This document shows positions 23,717 through 35,930 of a stretch of DNA of 64,000 bases, piece by piece (within the stretch, counting starts at the first letter, position 1; each line of letters begins with the position of its first letter). The position numbers and the translations under genes are program-made. This stretch comes from Flammulina velutipes (lineage: Eukaryota; Basidiomycota; Agaricomycetes; Agaricales; Physalacriaceae), in the NCBI GenBank assembly GCA_011800155.1, contig CM022369.1:3286001-3350000 (forward strand), written 5' to 3'. The notes under the pieces are model-generated. The model saw only the letters and a list, made by a program, of their open reading frames with translations, was not told where the DNA came from and did not search any database.

Positions 23717-25464
23717 ATGGATCGTGTCGGGAGAGAAGAATTTACACCGTCCCTTCTGGTATACACATCAACATTTTCGGTTTCTGTTGATACTATAGAT
23801 GCAGCGGATGGCTTAACAAGCGATCGATGCGGCCTTGGTTGGTCCTTTGAGCTTCGGAGAGATCCTCCTCCAGTGAGCCTACAACAATGTTGCACTTCGT
23901 GTCTTATCTATCCACTAGCTTGGGCGCCTAATTTCAAGAAACAGACCAGTAGGCTCAGTGGGAAATGCGTTTCTCAAACTTCAGATAGATCCATGGACGG
24001 TTACGCTTGGGAAACGATTATCCATCGATCGAATCTGTTGTACAGTCATTGTGGATGTTAGCTTTGGGCCACCCAACAATCTATTCACAGTACCAGATCG
24101 GCAAACATTCAACAAGACTATGCGGTTGTCGTTGTCATCGCTCGTCTCAACTATCGGTGATCTTTCTTTTCCGATGTCATCACCCTCTCATGGACGAAAC
24201 CTTTCCTCGAGTCCTACTCTCACACTTCGAATGACGGTTGAACTTTTGACGGACCCAGAGGCGGCCACATCCGAGTTGCTCAAACATGCGCTATCTGACA
24301 GCATCATTTCTGGAGATCTACTCGACATCAAGTTCTATCTCTACTCAAAGCGCTATGGCGATCGAGGAGCCCATTGCCCTAGGCCTCTTTTCTCTAGTTC
24401 CCACATCTTACGCAAACTCGGGGATCTCGACGTGTTTTGTGAGTGGTGACGAGATTAAATCTATATAAAGTTGAATGGTACCCATCAGTCGCGTCAGAAG
24501 GATTCAAAGGTTCAGAGGATGTCGCTATCGATCTTTATCATGTCGGGCATGACGACCTGGAAACCGCCATGTATGAGTACGACTCGGATAGCGATCTCGA
24601 AGACGAAGAATGGTAAAGTTTATGTCTAGTGTGCTGACATCTTGTGACGAATTTTACGGTAGTCTTGAGAAAGAGGAAGAACGACAAGCCATCGAAGCAA
24701 GTGAGGACGACCAGGGTGATTTGCGAAACGACCTTGAGTACGTTTCTTGGACGTGTCTTCCTACCCTTGAAGTTGTATGACTTTGTTTAGGCAGCTACAG
24801 GCAGGAAGTAACGTTGACTTCTTGAGAACCGGTCGCGTGATATTCATGAAGGACATTGCGTTCCGGACGTGAGTGACGATCACTCTTTGCATATGATCTG
24901 TTAGATCTCTATTCTGAAATAGGTGGAATGCATTCATCAATCATGTCTATTTCGACGAGATCAAGTTCTCGAAGCTTCAGTCGACCTACCCGGACGTGTC
25001 ACAAGCATCCACTCGATTTGCTGACCAGAAACAATGCTCACCCAAGTCGATGTACCGACTTGCCGACAAGGTTCGTGGGGTCAACGGTGCTCCGATTTAC
25101 CTAGGATTGATGTACGCGAAATCTACCATTTAGTTCGGCATCGACGCCTTGAAAAAGCTTGCACTCGACAATATCAGATCACAACTAACAAAGGAGAACA
25201 TTTTCAAGGAGGTTTTTTCTCGCTTTACTTCCAAGTGAGGTCTACTTTGCGGTATAGCCGCTCGCATTGGTGGCAGGCTGACAAAACAGCAGATACCCTG
25301 AAGTCCTGAGCGCCGAAGTAGCATTCCTCATGAAGAATTGCTCGAACACTGTGATCCAGTCCAGTTTAAGTCAAGCATTGGATAGATTCGGCTCGCCTGG
25401 CGATCAGCACCTTCGATATGCCTTGCAAAAAATTGTGGCGGGGCTGAGTAAACCTCGAAAATAA
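23717..25464 (+). CDS. BTB/POZ-type protein, copy A
   Basis: Basidiomycete-expanded family with a BTB-like domain, expected to act as a substrate adaptor for cullin-3 ligases or a scaffold. Exons: 23717 to about 23871-23907 (donor unresolved), 23959-24438, 24489-24612, 24663-24737, 24791-24868, 24923-25070, 25134-25234, 25293-25464. Key segments are SGDLLDIKFYLYSKRYGDRG, AFRTWNAFINHVYFDEIKFS and CSPKSMYRLADKFGIDALKK, the latter typical of the region after the BTB fold. Exons 3 to 8 match the paralog at 30148-31870 in size (124, 75/66, 78, 148/142, 101 and 172/199 nt). The uncertain first junction may mean the gene is damaged. Confidence 0.72.
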
Positions 25465-25750
25465 TAACCCTTGGAATTTGCAAGGGGAACGGGTATGGTG
25501 ATATGGGAACGAAATAGGCGTCGCAATGGATATTATGCGACGAAAGAGAATACGGCTAATGTATGTAGGGAACAAGTAATATAAATTCGAGTGTTAAGAG
25601 GAAACTGTCTCGCAATCCCGGATCGACTCACTCAAGTTCAAATCTTCGCACGATCAGACGAGTTACTGGCACACTTTGCTATATCCAATACATATGTATA
25701 ACTAGTAACATCGAATCATTATATGAATACAAGTATATGTAGCAAGTCTT
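25465..25750. other. Convergent spacer
   Basis: Lies between the 3' ends of BTB copy A (plus) and the F-box gene (minus). Nothing recognised. Confidence 0.4.
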
Positions 25751-27328
25751 TTACCAAATTTCTGTGGGCCTCAAGACACTTCCGGAAAATACCAAACCAG
25801 AAATACATATCTCCTGAACCCCGGCGGAGATCACTTTCAAGGCTTCTGTCGCCCTCTCCCACGAGAACGAAGGTGATGGGACCCAACCTAGCTCTAAGCG
25901 ATGCAGTGGACGCACTTGCCATCGGGCAAGAAGTATCTTAAGAAACAGATGCGGATCGAACTGAAGACAGCCGGTGAGTGTAACCTCATCCAAGCAGTAC
26001 TTCACGTTGAAAACCTCCCGCACTATCTCGTCATCGACATCCTCCACTCTGTGCAGGGCGAATGTCCGAAGTGTTGGCGCCGCCGCACGCAGTAGTCGAG
26101 CCACGTCAACCGAGAGGATATACCCATTATGATAGATGAAACGGGTGAGGGGAGAACGTGAACGCTCAATGAGACGTGCGATGGAGGTGAAGACCTCGGG
26201 TTCCTTCATCCGTGTGCCGACTTTCGGATGAAGGTGTATGGCAAAATCGGATAGCTTGGGGAGGGTAAGCCTGTTGAACAGCTCCTCAAAGTCCGGACGC
26301 TCTCGCAGATCTGCGTCAGATAGAGAAAGGCATCGTAACTTGGGGCATTCCACAGCATACGAGCTTCCACCACGAAGTGAGATCAAGCGGAAGGTCACTT
26401 TGACCATGTTCGGAGCCTGCGACAGAATGTAGAGTGCGCTGTCCACCGACGTCCCGAGGAATATGTAGGTTCCAATATATCCTATATAGTGCGTGATAGT
26501 GTTCCACGGCATCGTGAGGATATCGTCAGGGTCTGGAGCTGCAGAGGTGACCAGGTCGAGGAGCTTCGGGCATTTGTCGAAGACGGCGAAGGGCGCGTCT
26601 GGGAGCGTACCCGCCTCGTTGATGATGTCAAGGTGCGTCAGAGAATCGAGATGTCCTCTAAGCGGTAAGAGGATACCCATTACCGCGGGTGGAAGATCCA
26701 ATACCATCCAACGGATACGCTGAGCGTATTCCAAAAGAAGTGTCACCGCCTTCCTACCCAAACGATTTCCAGCCACTGAGTCGGTAAGGGATACTGATAC
26801 GACAAGTGGTTCTCGTCGTGACAACTTGAGCTGTGTCGCCATTCGAGCGACTCGCATATTGAAGTAATCGGCATGAGAGGAATCATCGAAAATCCTGACA
26901 AAAGACCAGAGACGAGGCAATCCTAAAGCACACGCGCGCCACATCCTGCAAACTCGTGAAATGGACCATTTCGTGTTATCCTCTGGCTCAGAAGCGCCAG
27001 GGAAAACGGTGGTGTACAGGAAGATGATTCCTAGAATTTCGGCGGGCAGGCGTCGAACGGCGCTGAGGATGATCTCGCGACGCTGAATAGCTTGGAGTAC
27101 CTTTCTTTTCTCGGCTTGGAGAGCACGCCGCCGGGCTGTGGCGATATCTTTCTGCCCGTGCGTGGAAAGAAGGGAATTGTCGGCTTGGACTATTTTTGAC
27201 TTTAGGTCCTTAATCGTCTGGAGAAGGATTGCTTCTTCAGCAGGATGGGGTGGTTCGTTCGTCCGCGTGATATGGAAGAAGGCGGGGTTGTCGAATAGCG
27301 GGTCTCTTTCGTCTGAGGGGGATGACAT
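25751..27328 (-). CDS. F-box protein with degenerate leucine-rich C-terminal part
   Basis: Probable substrate receptor of an SCF (Skp1-cullin-1) ubiquitin ligase. Single exon, 525 residues from the ATG at 27328 (MSSPSDERDPLFDNPAF); an upstream start codon in frame at 27379 is less likely. An N-terminal coiled-coil-like segment (KDLKSKIVQADNSLLSTHGQ) is followed by the F-box at about residues 93-140, with RRLPAEILGIIFLYTTVFP and ISRVCRMWRACALGLPRLW. The remainder has irregular hydrophobic repeats (LTHLDIINEAG, KLRCLSLSDADL) like other Agaricomycete F-box proteins. A further F-box gene lies upstream on the same strand. Confidence 0.85.
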   Translation of the reverse strand: MSSPSDERDPLFDNPAFFHITRTNEPPHPAEEAILLQTIKDLKSKIVQADNSLLSTHGQKDIATARRRALQAEKRKVLQAIQRREIILSAVRRLPAEILGIIFLYTTVFPGASEPEDNTKWSISRVCRMWRACALGLPRLWSFVRIFDDSSHADYFNMRVARMATQLKLSRREPLVVSVSLTDSVAGNRLGRKAVTLLLEYAQRIRWMVLDLPPAVMGILLPLRGHLDSLTHLDIINEAGTLPDAPFAVFDKCPKLLDLVTSAAPDPDDILTMPWNTITHYIGYIGTYIFLGTSVDSALYILSQAPNMVKVTFRLISLRGGSSYAVECPKLRCLSLSDADLRERPDFEELFNRLTLPKLSDFAIHLHPKVGTRMKEPEVFTSIARLIERSRSPLTRFIYHNGYILSVDVARLLRAAAPTLRTFALHRVEDVDDEIVREVFNVKYCLDEVTLTGCLQFDPHLFLKILLARWQVRPLHRLELGWVPSPSFSWERATEALKVISAGVQEICISGLVFSGSVLRPTEIW

Positions 27329-27505
27329 GGTGGTTATAGACGAAGGTAGGAGGAGGGGACTTATATAATGGGCAAGCAAACGAACAATGATGGTTGTCGC
27401 GGCTCTTTGTTCTCCTCAAAATCCATTGTAGTCTTCTCTAAACTGAAGTCGATCGATTTGGGGTTCGAATAAGTAGGATAGGGAAGGACTCACACAACTC
27501 CAATG

Positions 27506-29814
27506 CTAAGGAATATTCACAACTAAGCCTAGACTCTCCAATTGCTCCAGCTTGGCAGTATCCAACCATACCGGATGAATATCCCAGAGAGCGTAGGTAC
27601 CCCGGAGAATTTGCAACTCCTTCAGCACTCCCATCCTCGGTTGGACAACCTCATATATCAAATCGAAGGACGACAAGAGGTGTTCCCCTTCAATGGCGAT
27701 CTTCCTCAAGAACGGTAGATACTCCCCATCTCTCAATCCACGCAGGAGCGCCACGGTCATACTGTGCCTTCTCATAGTCAGCGTCTCCAAGGAGTTGACC
27801 ATCCTCAAGAAACGCAGCATGTCTCTGGTGTCGGCCACTAGTTCATTTGCACGATAGAAGCGGATGATATCCAGGTGCACCAATAGCGGACTTCCTGGAA
27901 GGAATTGTGGTAGCGCGATCGAACTATTGGTGTTGCGGGCGAACGACATCTTCAGCGTGTGCAGCCTAGGAATCCTGACGTGCTCCAAGAATTCCTTGAT
28001 ACATCCAGCCCCACCCGAAGTATTCCAAGCGCACCCCTCCGAGAGCTCCAGTCGCTCAAGCAACGGAAGGGTGCAGAAGGGAGTCTTGGTAAACAAAGTA
28101 GACGCAGCCATGACTCCGAAATCCAACCGCAAGTTAAAGATATTTTGCATGCATTGTATGTCCAGGCCGACTTTGAGATCCCCGTAGAAATGCGATAGCT
28201 GGGCCCAAGGGAAATCTTCTAATTCTGGCAGTGTGTTGTACACGATACGAAGACGCGGTGCTGATCGAAAGACGAGGATTTTCGGTGAATGACGAGGGAG
28301 TGTATAGTAGGCAGAAGGAGGCATGCACAGTCGGACTGCGAAGATCCTCCCAATAGACCCTTCAACCATATCCTTGAGTAAGGAAGATGCGGCTTGAAAA
28401 TATAATGTTCGCCATCGCCCGGAATGGGCCTTGAGCAAGAAGAAGAGGTCAGCGGCTGGTGTGCCCTCTGATTTCTCAGTGTCATCCACGAACCAGATGT
28501 CCAGGTCGCGGGACTTTGAGCGTTGAAGTAGGAGTGTTAATCTCTTTTCGAGCCATGGAAGGTCTCTTGTATTGGGAATGCTGATGTACACAGACGACCA
28601 CAAATCGGAGGATGATAAGGCAAGTGTTCGCCAGCGACAACACACTTGAGAGATATTCCAATGTGGCGCACAACGATGAAGGGAGTCCTGGATGGCGGGC
28701 GCGTCATCTTCATTCGAAAACCAATCACAAGTCGGGATGGGCGGGTCGTACAGCGTGCAGCGGAATATCTCAAGGAGAATGTCGTCTGGGAGGCAACGAA
28801 TGGGATGGAGAAGGCTTTGATACCGCGTGACACATCGCACTAAGGCATTTCGAGTAACGAGAACCCTGAACCAAACGGAACGGACATTCATTACGTCCTC
28901 ATCCAGCGCAGATGCCAGACGTTCAAGTGTGTCCAAATCCCGTCGAAGGGCGGTCATGTCCTCCGGATCGACAGGCGCGTTCTGTAGCCACGCACGACGA
29001 ATGGCCTCGCCGAATGCTTTGGGCGCTATGTCGACCTTCTGTCGAACCGCGAAGGAGCAGCATGGACAATTAGGGTCGCCTCGCTGCTGCACATCAATTC
29101 TGAAAATTGGTCAGTCTCAAAATGTATCCTCATTGAACGACGTACAGAACTTGCTGGTCGCCGAGCAATTGTTCGGAGTGGATCGGATTCCGAGGTGGAC
29201 AATAAAGGACAGATGGAGGAGTTTCCAAGTCACTTGGGCAAGCCTGTATTGGGGATACGGCGAGTGTTCGCCAACGACGACATACTTGAGGAATGGTCAA
29301 ATGCGACGGGAGAGCCTCGGTGGAGTTCGGGATGGTAAGATTGTAATCCTCATCTGAGGACCGACGATTGGTGGGAAGATCTGAGTCACAAACATAGCGA
29401 AATATTTGGAGAAGGATATCGTCCGGGAGATTACGAATGGGATTGAGAAGACTGCGGTATTGCGAACTGGAGCGCAGAAGGAACTCTCGAGTGGTATCCA
29501 TCTTGAACAAGAAGGCCCCAACGTTTGACAGGTCCTCGTTGTATGCCCGTATCAGGTGTTCGGTTGTGTTTAAATCTTGTCGGATTATAGCTCTGTCCTC
29601 TGGGTCTACAGTAGCGTTCTGCGACCATATGTGATAATGCAGGCTGATACCGTCGAATGTCGTTGGCGTCTGGTCAGCTTTCTGGCGAGCTTCGAATGTG
29701 CAACAAGGACAGGCATTGCCTACTAGAGTAGTCGTATGAATTCTGAAATTCCGTTTAAAAGTTACTAGAGAAAAGGAAAGGTGTGGTGAACACGTACGAA
29801 GCCTGGTCATCCAT
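27506..29814 (-). CDS. Tandem fusion of two F-box units read as one gene
   Basis: Three exons on the minus strand, 29814-29798, 29742-29146 and 29099-27506, keep one open frame of 735 residues. The first unit starts MDDQAS, has NACPCCTFEARQK and an F-box (NLPDDILLQIFRYV, VCRRWRTLAVSP), and then stops resembling the family. The second unit is complete, with NCPCCSFAVRQK, CLPDDILLEIFRCTLYD and a long leucine-rich end. The second unit has no ATG of its own near its N-terminus: the position matching the first unit's first exon reads GDQQVL without a Met and runs in frame from the first unit through a GTACGT donor. Separate genes would require a missed start. Confidence 0.75.
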
Positions 29815-30147
29815 CTAGTTGATGTCGATGGTGATGGTAAGTACACAAGGACCAGCACTTCGACGTGACTTCATACAGTTGGCGTACAGGCATGATGGTT
29901 GGTTGGACAGACGGATCACATCATGTTTCGATCATTTTAGTACCCTTCAAGGTCGCGCAATGTCCCTCTCGTCTGTTCTGGGCGTAAATTTGAGTAGTTA
30001 CGCTCTCAGATATTAGTTTATAGTGTACCTAATACGCGTCGTGCTGCACTACGTCGAATGGTTCGGTATGGTATTACAAGGAAAATATTAATGCAGATGA
30101 CCGACGTGCTCTACAGTACGTCCAGTAGCAATTTGTTTCACCTGGGT
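29815..30147. other. Intergenic, promoter of the F-box fusion gene and 3' flank of BTB copy B
   Basis: About 330 bp with no ORF of note. Nothing recognised apart from its position before the F-box start. Confidence 0.4.
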
Positions 30148-31870
30148 CTACGCACTAGCCGCCTTCTTGACAAAGGGACCTTGAGCAGCCATAGTCTCCG
30201 CCATAATCTTCTGTAGCGCATATCGCAGGTACTGATCCTCAGGCGAACCAAACTTTGCCAACGCTTGACTGACGCTCGATTCAATCTCCCCTGTCGGGCA
30301 GTTATCAATGAGAAATCCTACCTCTGCGTCTAATACTTCGGGATACCTACACTCAAAGTTGTCAGCCTGGTGGCACGACAGAATCAAGAGAGGCCACACT
30401 TGGAAGTAAAGCGGGAAAAAACCTCTTTTGAGATATTGTGCCTCGTCAGTTGTGACTTGATAGCTTCTAGTGCAATTTTCTTCAAAGGGTCGATGCCGAG
30501 CTAGTTTATGACATGCATTAAGTATTACTCAGTTTGCTTCAAGTTTGCTTGTCGAAGCGCGGAGCCAACATACCTTGTCAGCAAGGCGGTACATCGACTT
30601 GGGTGAACATTGTTCGATAGATCGAACAGATGTTTCTATCGCATCCGGGTAGGTCGACTGTAGCTTTGAGAACTCGATCTCGCTGAAGTATACATATTTG
30701 ATGAATGCATTCCATCTATGCTGCGTCAGGTATCTGACCGATAGATTCAAGTGCATGACGCTCACGTCCGAAACGCGATATCTTTCAAGAAAATTACGCG
30801 GCCGGTTCTCAAGAATGCAACGCGACTCTGTTCCTGTAATTGCCTATCGTAGAATGAGGCAACAAGTGGAAAGAACAATTTGAGAGACGCACACAACCTC
30901 ATTCCGCAAATGAGGTTCAAGACTGTCTTCTGCGGCTTGGTCCATTTCTTCCTTCGAACTGTCGTAAATCGTTCAGACACGCGAATTATGACATATTTAT
31001 AGACCTCACTGTTCATCGTCCTCGAGATCGCTATCCGAATCATATTCATACGTCTCAATCTTGAAGTCGTCAGGAGAAGCAGAATGCAGGTCGATGGCGA
31101 CATCCTCCGAATTCTTGAAGTCATCAGAAGAGACTTAATACGAAATATAAGTGAATAAGGCAAACTGTTACCAAAACCACTCACGAAACACTTCGAGATC
31201 CCCACACCCGAGTTTGGTTAGGATGGAAGAATTGGCAAAAAGTGGTTTGGGATGGCTCGCACCGCGATCCCCACAATGTCTTGAGTATAGGTAGAACTTG
31301 GTATTGATTATGTCCCCAGAACGAATGCTGTCAGTCAAAACATTGGCAATGCGGCGTCCAAATTCAGCTGGCGCGTCACCATTTGACAGAAGTTCTACAA
31401 CGAATCGTAGCGTGAGGGACGACAGGGGGAGAGCCCGCGTAGTGAGTGGCTGTTTGATCCATAAGTATTGGCCTAGGACGGATGTAGACGATTTCAGCGT
31501 TGTGGTCATGGTAGAGGGTTGACGACAATGTAAGGGATCACTACAGTCGACAGTGACTGTACATCGCATGCGATTGAAGGGAAAACTTTCAGATAGCGCC
31601 ACGGTCCACGGTTCGAGGTGAAGAACTAGTTGCGTCTAATCATAGAACATAAGCTTGGATGTGGTACAGTCGAGAGCTCTTTACCTTGATAAGGCTACCA
31701 AAAGAGAAGTGACTGGGAACCTCTGGTATGAGCTTGAAGCACCAGCCGAGCCCGCACCGCTCGCTTACGATAGCCTCCCCTAGATCACCAGTAGACACTG
31801 AGAATATTGATGTGAACACTGGAGGAGAAGGCGAGAATTGTTCTTCTCCAATGCGGTTCATGATGGACAA
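30148..31870 (-). CDS. BTB/POZ-type protein, copy B
   Basis: Paralog of the gene at 23717-25464. Eight exons on the minus strand: 31870-31685, 31635-31185, 31133-31010, 30958-30893, 30843-30766, 30715-30574, 30500-30400, 30346-30148; frame is kept throughout, 448 residues. The start could be the ATG at 31870 or the one at 31861 (MNRIGEEQFSP). The BTB-like part has SGDIINTKFYLYSRHCGDRG and GRVIFLKDIAFRT, followed by an acidic linker (YEYDSDSDLEDDE) and CSPKSMYRLADKLGIDPLKK. Copies A and B lie in opposite orientation on the two sides of the F-box genes. Confidence 0.82.
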
Positions 31871-32090
31871 AAGATGAAAGGCGGACTACGAATCTCCCTC
31901 GTGCGGCGTAGCTTTGTTCGTTGATGATGATGTCCGTGTTAGATAATCTTCGAAAGGGAGGACGGGTTTAGTGGCCCAAATTCCCTTTGTCTTTGTAAAA
32001 CAGACAGTACTCCGAATACTCAGAACATATTCTTGTCAGAACTGGATAGACTTCAGTACACACGAATCAAAGTCAAAATTAAGCTCACCA

Positions 32091-32414
32091 TCATGTATAC
32101 TCCGTCTCCTCGTAGCCCATATCCCACGTTACATCTCCAACGTCTACCTCGATTTTTGCGACCATCTTCCACGGTATAAGCACCTGGCCAACGAAGCGTC
32201 CGTCTGGTGTCTCAATCCTCAGCGCGTCTGTTTCTTCTCCAATTGAGTACAGGCCAGTCGTTGACTGCGCTGGAACCAAGCAATATTCTTCGGTATTCAC
32301 TAGGACAATGTTGAGAGGCTGGTCCGTTCCCGCAAATGTACCAAGAAAGATGCGATTATCAGTCGTGCATACGCGTAAGGTACGTCGCAGAAGAGGTCGT
32401 AGTCGATCTGCCAT
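32091..32414 (-). CDS. LSM-fold protein, probable NatC auxiliary subunit NAA38/LSMD1
   Basis: Single exon, 107 residues from the ATG at 32414 (MADRLRPLLRRTLRVCTTDN). The Sm1 motif is seen in LRVCTTDNRIFLGTFAGTDQ followed by NIVLVNTEEY, and the Sm2-like part in GQVLIPWKMVAKIEVDV. The glycine-containing LGTF and the IVLVNTEEY strand fit Sm-like proteins, and the overall pattern is closest to LSMD1/NAA38 of the N-terminal acetyltransferase NatC. A different LSM protein is possible. An upstream in-frame start at 32480 is less likely. Confidence 0.75.
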   Translation of the reverse strand: MADRLRPLLRRTLRVCTTDNRIFLGTFAGTDQPLNIVLVNTEEYCLVPAQSTTGLYSIGEETDALRIETPDGRFVGQVLIPWKMVAKIEVDVGDVTWDMGYEETEYT

Positions 32415-34234
32415 TGTGGTTAAGGTCAAGGAGGAGCGGGCCGGTTCGCCGAACAAGGCCTCAAACCAATATACTGACATCGATACACACCGTTACTTCC
32501 GAGCTACAGGGATACATTTACAGCAAAAGACAATGAATATGTATAGTATATCCCTGTCATAAAGCATCGATTCTACCATGGCGGCGAACGAGGGTATAGC
32601 AATACAAAGGTCGTCGACCTTGACCAGGAGATGCTTCATACTACGTTCTATACTGCATGCTCGGTGTTGGCAAGGACACCTGATTTCATCCCAAATGAGA
32701 GAAAGGCTATGCTTTTGCTCGAGTTGCCGACAATCTTCTTCGTCAAGACTTGGGGATGATACGAAAATGGATAAATTCGGTGCACGAATCGACACGCCGT
32801 ATGGAAAGGACTTGCGGCGCGCACAGTCAAATGACAGTTGCATTTATTCCAAACGGTGTCCCCGTCATTCGTGGTCCGCGAGTGCACGGTGCTCTGCGTG
32901 TTCATTGTATCTGTGAAGAAATGCTGCAAGTAAAGATCCAACTGCGGGAACGATTTCGATCGTCAACGAGCAGTCGTCGGGAGTAGGTGCGGAGGCGGTT
33001 GTGCTAAGTTGGAAAGCCGCAGGTTTGGCTAGATCTGAAAGGCTGCATGCCGACTTGTTGGGGTAGCGGACAAACATAAGGGATGACGTTGTTTCGGAAG
33101 GCGAGGTGATCTATGAGAACCACGGTCCACTTGAATTTCCATGTTCATTGATGTAGTCGGTATTGATAGAAAGCCAGGCGGGAAGAGCAGGAGAAGAAAT
33201 TGACGGGAAGCCTGAGAGCGCATGTTGAAGGTGGTCAAGTTCACGCTGAGTGGCAGCAGATTCGGGACCTTGAGGGCAATCTTCCGATATCCTGAAGTTG
33301 TGTCAAAGTACGAGCCCGAGCGATAGGGTTGTAGATGAGGCAGGGAGGCCAAATCGCTAATGGAATCCGCAGAGGGAGATATCGTAGATTGGAAGACATG
33401 TACTGGAAAGAGATATGGGAAAAACATTCTTGTGGAGTCCAGCTGGACGAGGGAATCCACCAATGGTACTGATAGGAGCGGCCAAAACGACGGTTTCCTG
33501 CTTGCACTAGACGTCAGCTCGTTCTTGGCAATGCCTGTTACCTGTCAAAGGCGGATGCACAGAAAAGACGACTGCTGGAAGGCCAGGAAGACAGTGTCTG
33601 GCACCAGTGAGAGCCAGCTTAATGGTCTCGACGTAAAACGACGGAAGTAGAAACTTTCAAACGACGTCGACCTTGGGTGCTGGTAAGATTTGAGACTGGC
33701 GACTTACGAAATAGGAGGCGACAACATATTGCCGTAGCGTACGAGTCTGAAGTAGTAGTTTAACAAGATTGGCTGGTTACAAGCGACTTGGACTGGTGTC
33801 GACGATGGAGGTTGAGGGCAAAGGTCGAAATATTCCCACGCCAAGATGTGGCGAACAAAGAAATCAGAGAAGTGAATGAAAGATGGAAAAGAACTCGTAC
33901 CTGAGCTTTCTATGACACTACAGAAATTCAGGCAAGGCAGGTATAAAATAATAGAATCAGTGAGACGTTCAATCAATGATAGAAAATAGCTCACCGGAAT
34001 CGTGAAGAAGATGCGCGACGTGAGCTCCTAAGGAGTCACGGTTAGAAATATTAGAGAAATGGTGGTTAAAAGACTTACCGTAGATACTAAAGACAAAGGG
34101 AAGGATGAGAGGGAAGGACCTGTAAAAGTGCTTGTATCAAATACGTAACATTTAGTATCGCAAGCATAGCAGCGGCAGCACATAGAAGCATCCAGATCGT
34201 CGTCTAAGTCCAAGTCGAGCCATCCAGTAAGGAA
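32415..34234. other. Unresolved 1.8-kb stretch with several minus-strand ORF pieces
   Basis: Open minus-strand segments at about 33704-33994 (with ILAWEYFDLCPQPP), 33029-33463, 32865-33077 and 32493-32843 have plausible composition, and some end in good donors such as GTAAGTC near 33706. I could not join them into one convincing protein or match a family. They may be a diverged or decaying multi-exon gene. Confidence 0.3.
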
Positions 34235-34927
34235 TTAAGCCCAGAACAAGTCATCCAAGAGATCGTCTTCAGCCTGTGCCCTAGCCCAGTCAGCCTCAGC
34301 TTTAGCAATGCGAGCCTCGAGTCTTTCCCTAAACGACCAGTGATGAGTCATAGTTCATATACGGAGCCGAAAAAGAGGAGACTCACTGTGCGCGCTCACG
34401 GAACTGGAACGGTCTAATAACAGTGCTCACAATTTTCTTCAAAGCCTTGACTTCCGGAACGGTAACAGCGGAAGGAGCACGACGGGGGGGAAGAAGGGAG
34501 AGGAGACGCTACCTTTAGGGGCTTGACGACGGGACATTCTATGACAACGGGAGGAGGGGAGGGAGCAGAACGGGGGATGGAAGAGAAGGAAGGAAGGGAA
34601 GTGATGGGGGAAGGTAAAGGTAGGGTAGGGGGGAGGGCCGGGAGGAGGAGGGAGTTGGCGGCGTCGCACAGCCTGCTGGGCGACGGCGGTTTTGGGAGCT
34701 TGACTCGGAGCCCTCTGCGCGGCCGGAGAGTACCAACGAGCGTCCTCGTCGATATACCCGAGCCACGACAGAGTATCCATGGAATCTGGAATAGCGTCAG
34801 CTTTTTGGATCTCGAAAGAAATCTTTTGGGGGTTGCTCAGCGTCGACGACGAGACCACATTCTTGATGCCAGAATGTTGGTCAGAGCCGCGGACGGAGAC
34901 GGTGTTGGTGATATCGGTAAAAGGCAT
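34235..34927 (-). CDS. Unknown Pro-rich protein with C-terminal helix
   Basis: Three exons on the minus strand, 34927-34513, 34450-34387 and 34328-34235, give 190 residues. The N-terminus MPFTDITNTVSVRGSD is followed by DTLSWLGYIDEDARWY, a long Pro/Phe/Ser-rich segment encoded by a pyrimidine-rich tract, and a charged C-terminal helix (ERLEARIAKAEADWARAQ) ending DDLLDDLFWA. The intron at 34451-34512 keeps frame but has a weak donor (GTAGCG). No recognised domain. Confidence 0.5.
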
Positions 34928-35930
34928 TGTTAACGGTTTGTGAAATGTGGGGATGATGGTTCGGGGGAGAAGTAGGAAAGGAGCTATGTGGCGACTTTCA
35001 CGCTTTTTCTACGCGGGATAAAAATAGACACCACCGCCACATACCGTCGATCACTAAGAAGCATGTGATTAATCTTGGAGGTGGCTGCCAACCTTTCTAG
35101 TTTCTACAAGTACCATTCAGTACTAGTATTATTAGACTGGTTCCAGTCAGCCTGTGGTCACCACTAGGGGATTGAGTAAATACATCTTCTTTTCCCTTTT
35201 ATTCGACGCGCATTTTGGGCTCATCCCTCTGAGAAATGAACCTACCCAAGTATGACGCGTCTTGAATATTGGTGTTGAAAGACGAGTACAAGGAAGAGTT
35301 CGATGTTGACATTGTTCGGAACCCGGCCCGTCCTAAACCATAGACATATGCGTACCCATTGTGTAACAATAAGTTTCAGTCAGATTCTCTATTGACTTCA
35401 GAAATACGTGTCATTATTGAGTGAGATTCAATGTCCAAAAAATTGAGCCCAAAATTCGCGTCGACGAAAAGGGAAAGGAAGAGACGATAGCCGGAGTTTG
35501 CCGATGAGGTTTCCTTCACGATGCTCACTGTGGAAGTGTGCTGCCTCGTAATTCTCTGGGCCTGCTGGAAACCCCAACAGCTCTAAGAGGTAAGTTATCT
35601 GGACCTCTCCCATCACGCAGGATTGTTTAATCCATATATGGTCAACGCGCGCAGACACACGAGGCAACATCTCCATCCCAGGCAATTCCACCTCACACAG
35701 CCAAACCCCATCAAACACCCACAGCAGTTTCTCGGACCCACACATCAACATCCTTTCCTTTCCCGTCAGCGCTTAGCAAAACCATGACGGAGCCAATTCT
35801 CATCGGATGTCGGATGGACACCCAATTCCAAAATGACCAAATATGGGCAGGATGAGAGGGAGGTTTAAAAGGGCGTTGCAGTAGGTGTTTATTCGCCTGT
35901 TCATTCTTGCGTTAAGAATGGTCTATTACT
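34928..35930. other. Intergenic, with one low-confidence minus-strand ORF at 35428-35751
   Basis: The ORF of 107 codons begins MLMCGSEKLLWVFDGVWLCE and has coding-like composition, but there is no homology I know of and no promoter evidence. The remainder is promoter-like DNA left of the LTR element. The last five bases (35926-35930, TTACT) are the left target-site duplication. Confidence 0.3.

Noticed and set aside
27506..29092. Reading the second F-box unit as a separate gene starting at 29092
   Set aside because: The codon there is GTG, not ATG, and lies within a sequence preceded by a clear splice acceptor.
35428..35751. 107-codon minus-strand ORF as a confident gene
   Set aside because: Composition is plausible, but there is no homology I recognise and no promoter or intron evidence; kept only as a note in the intergenic entry.
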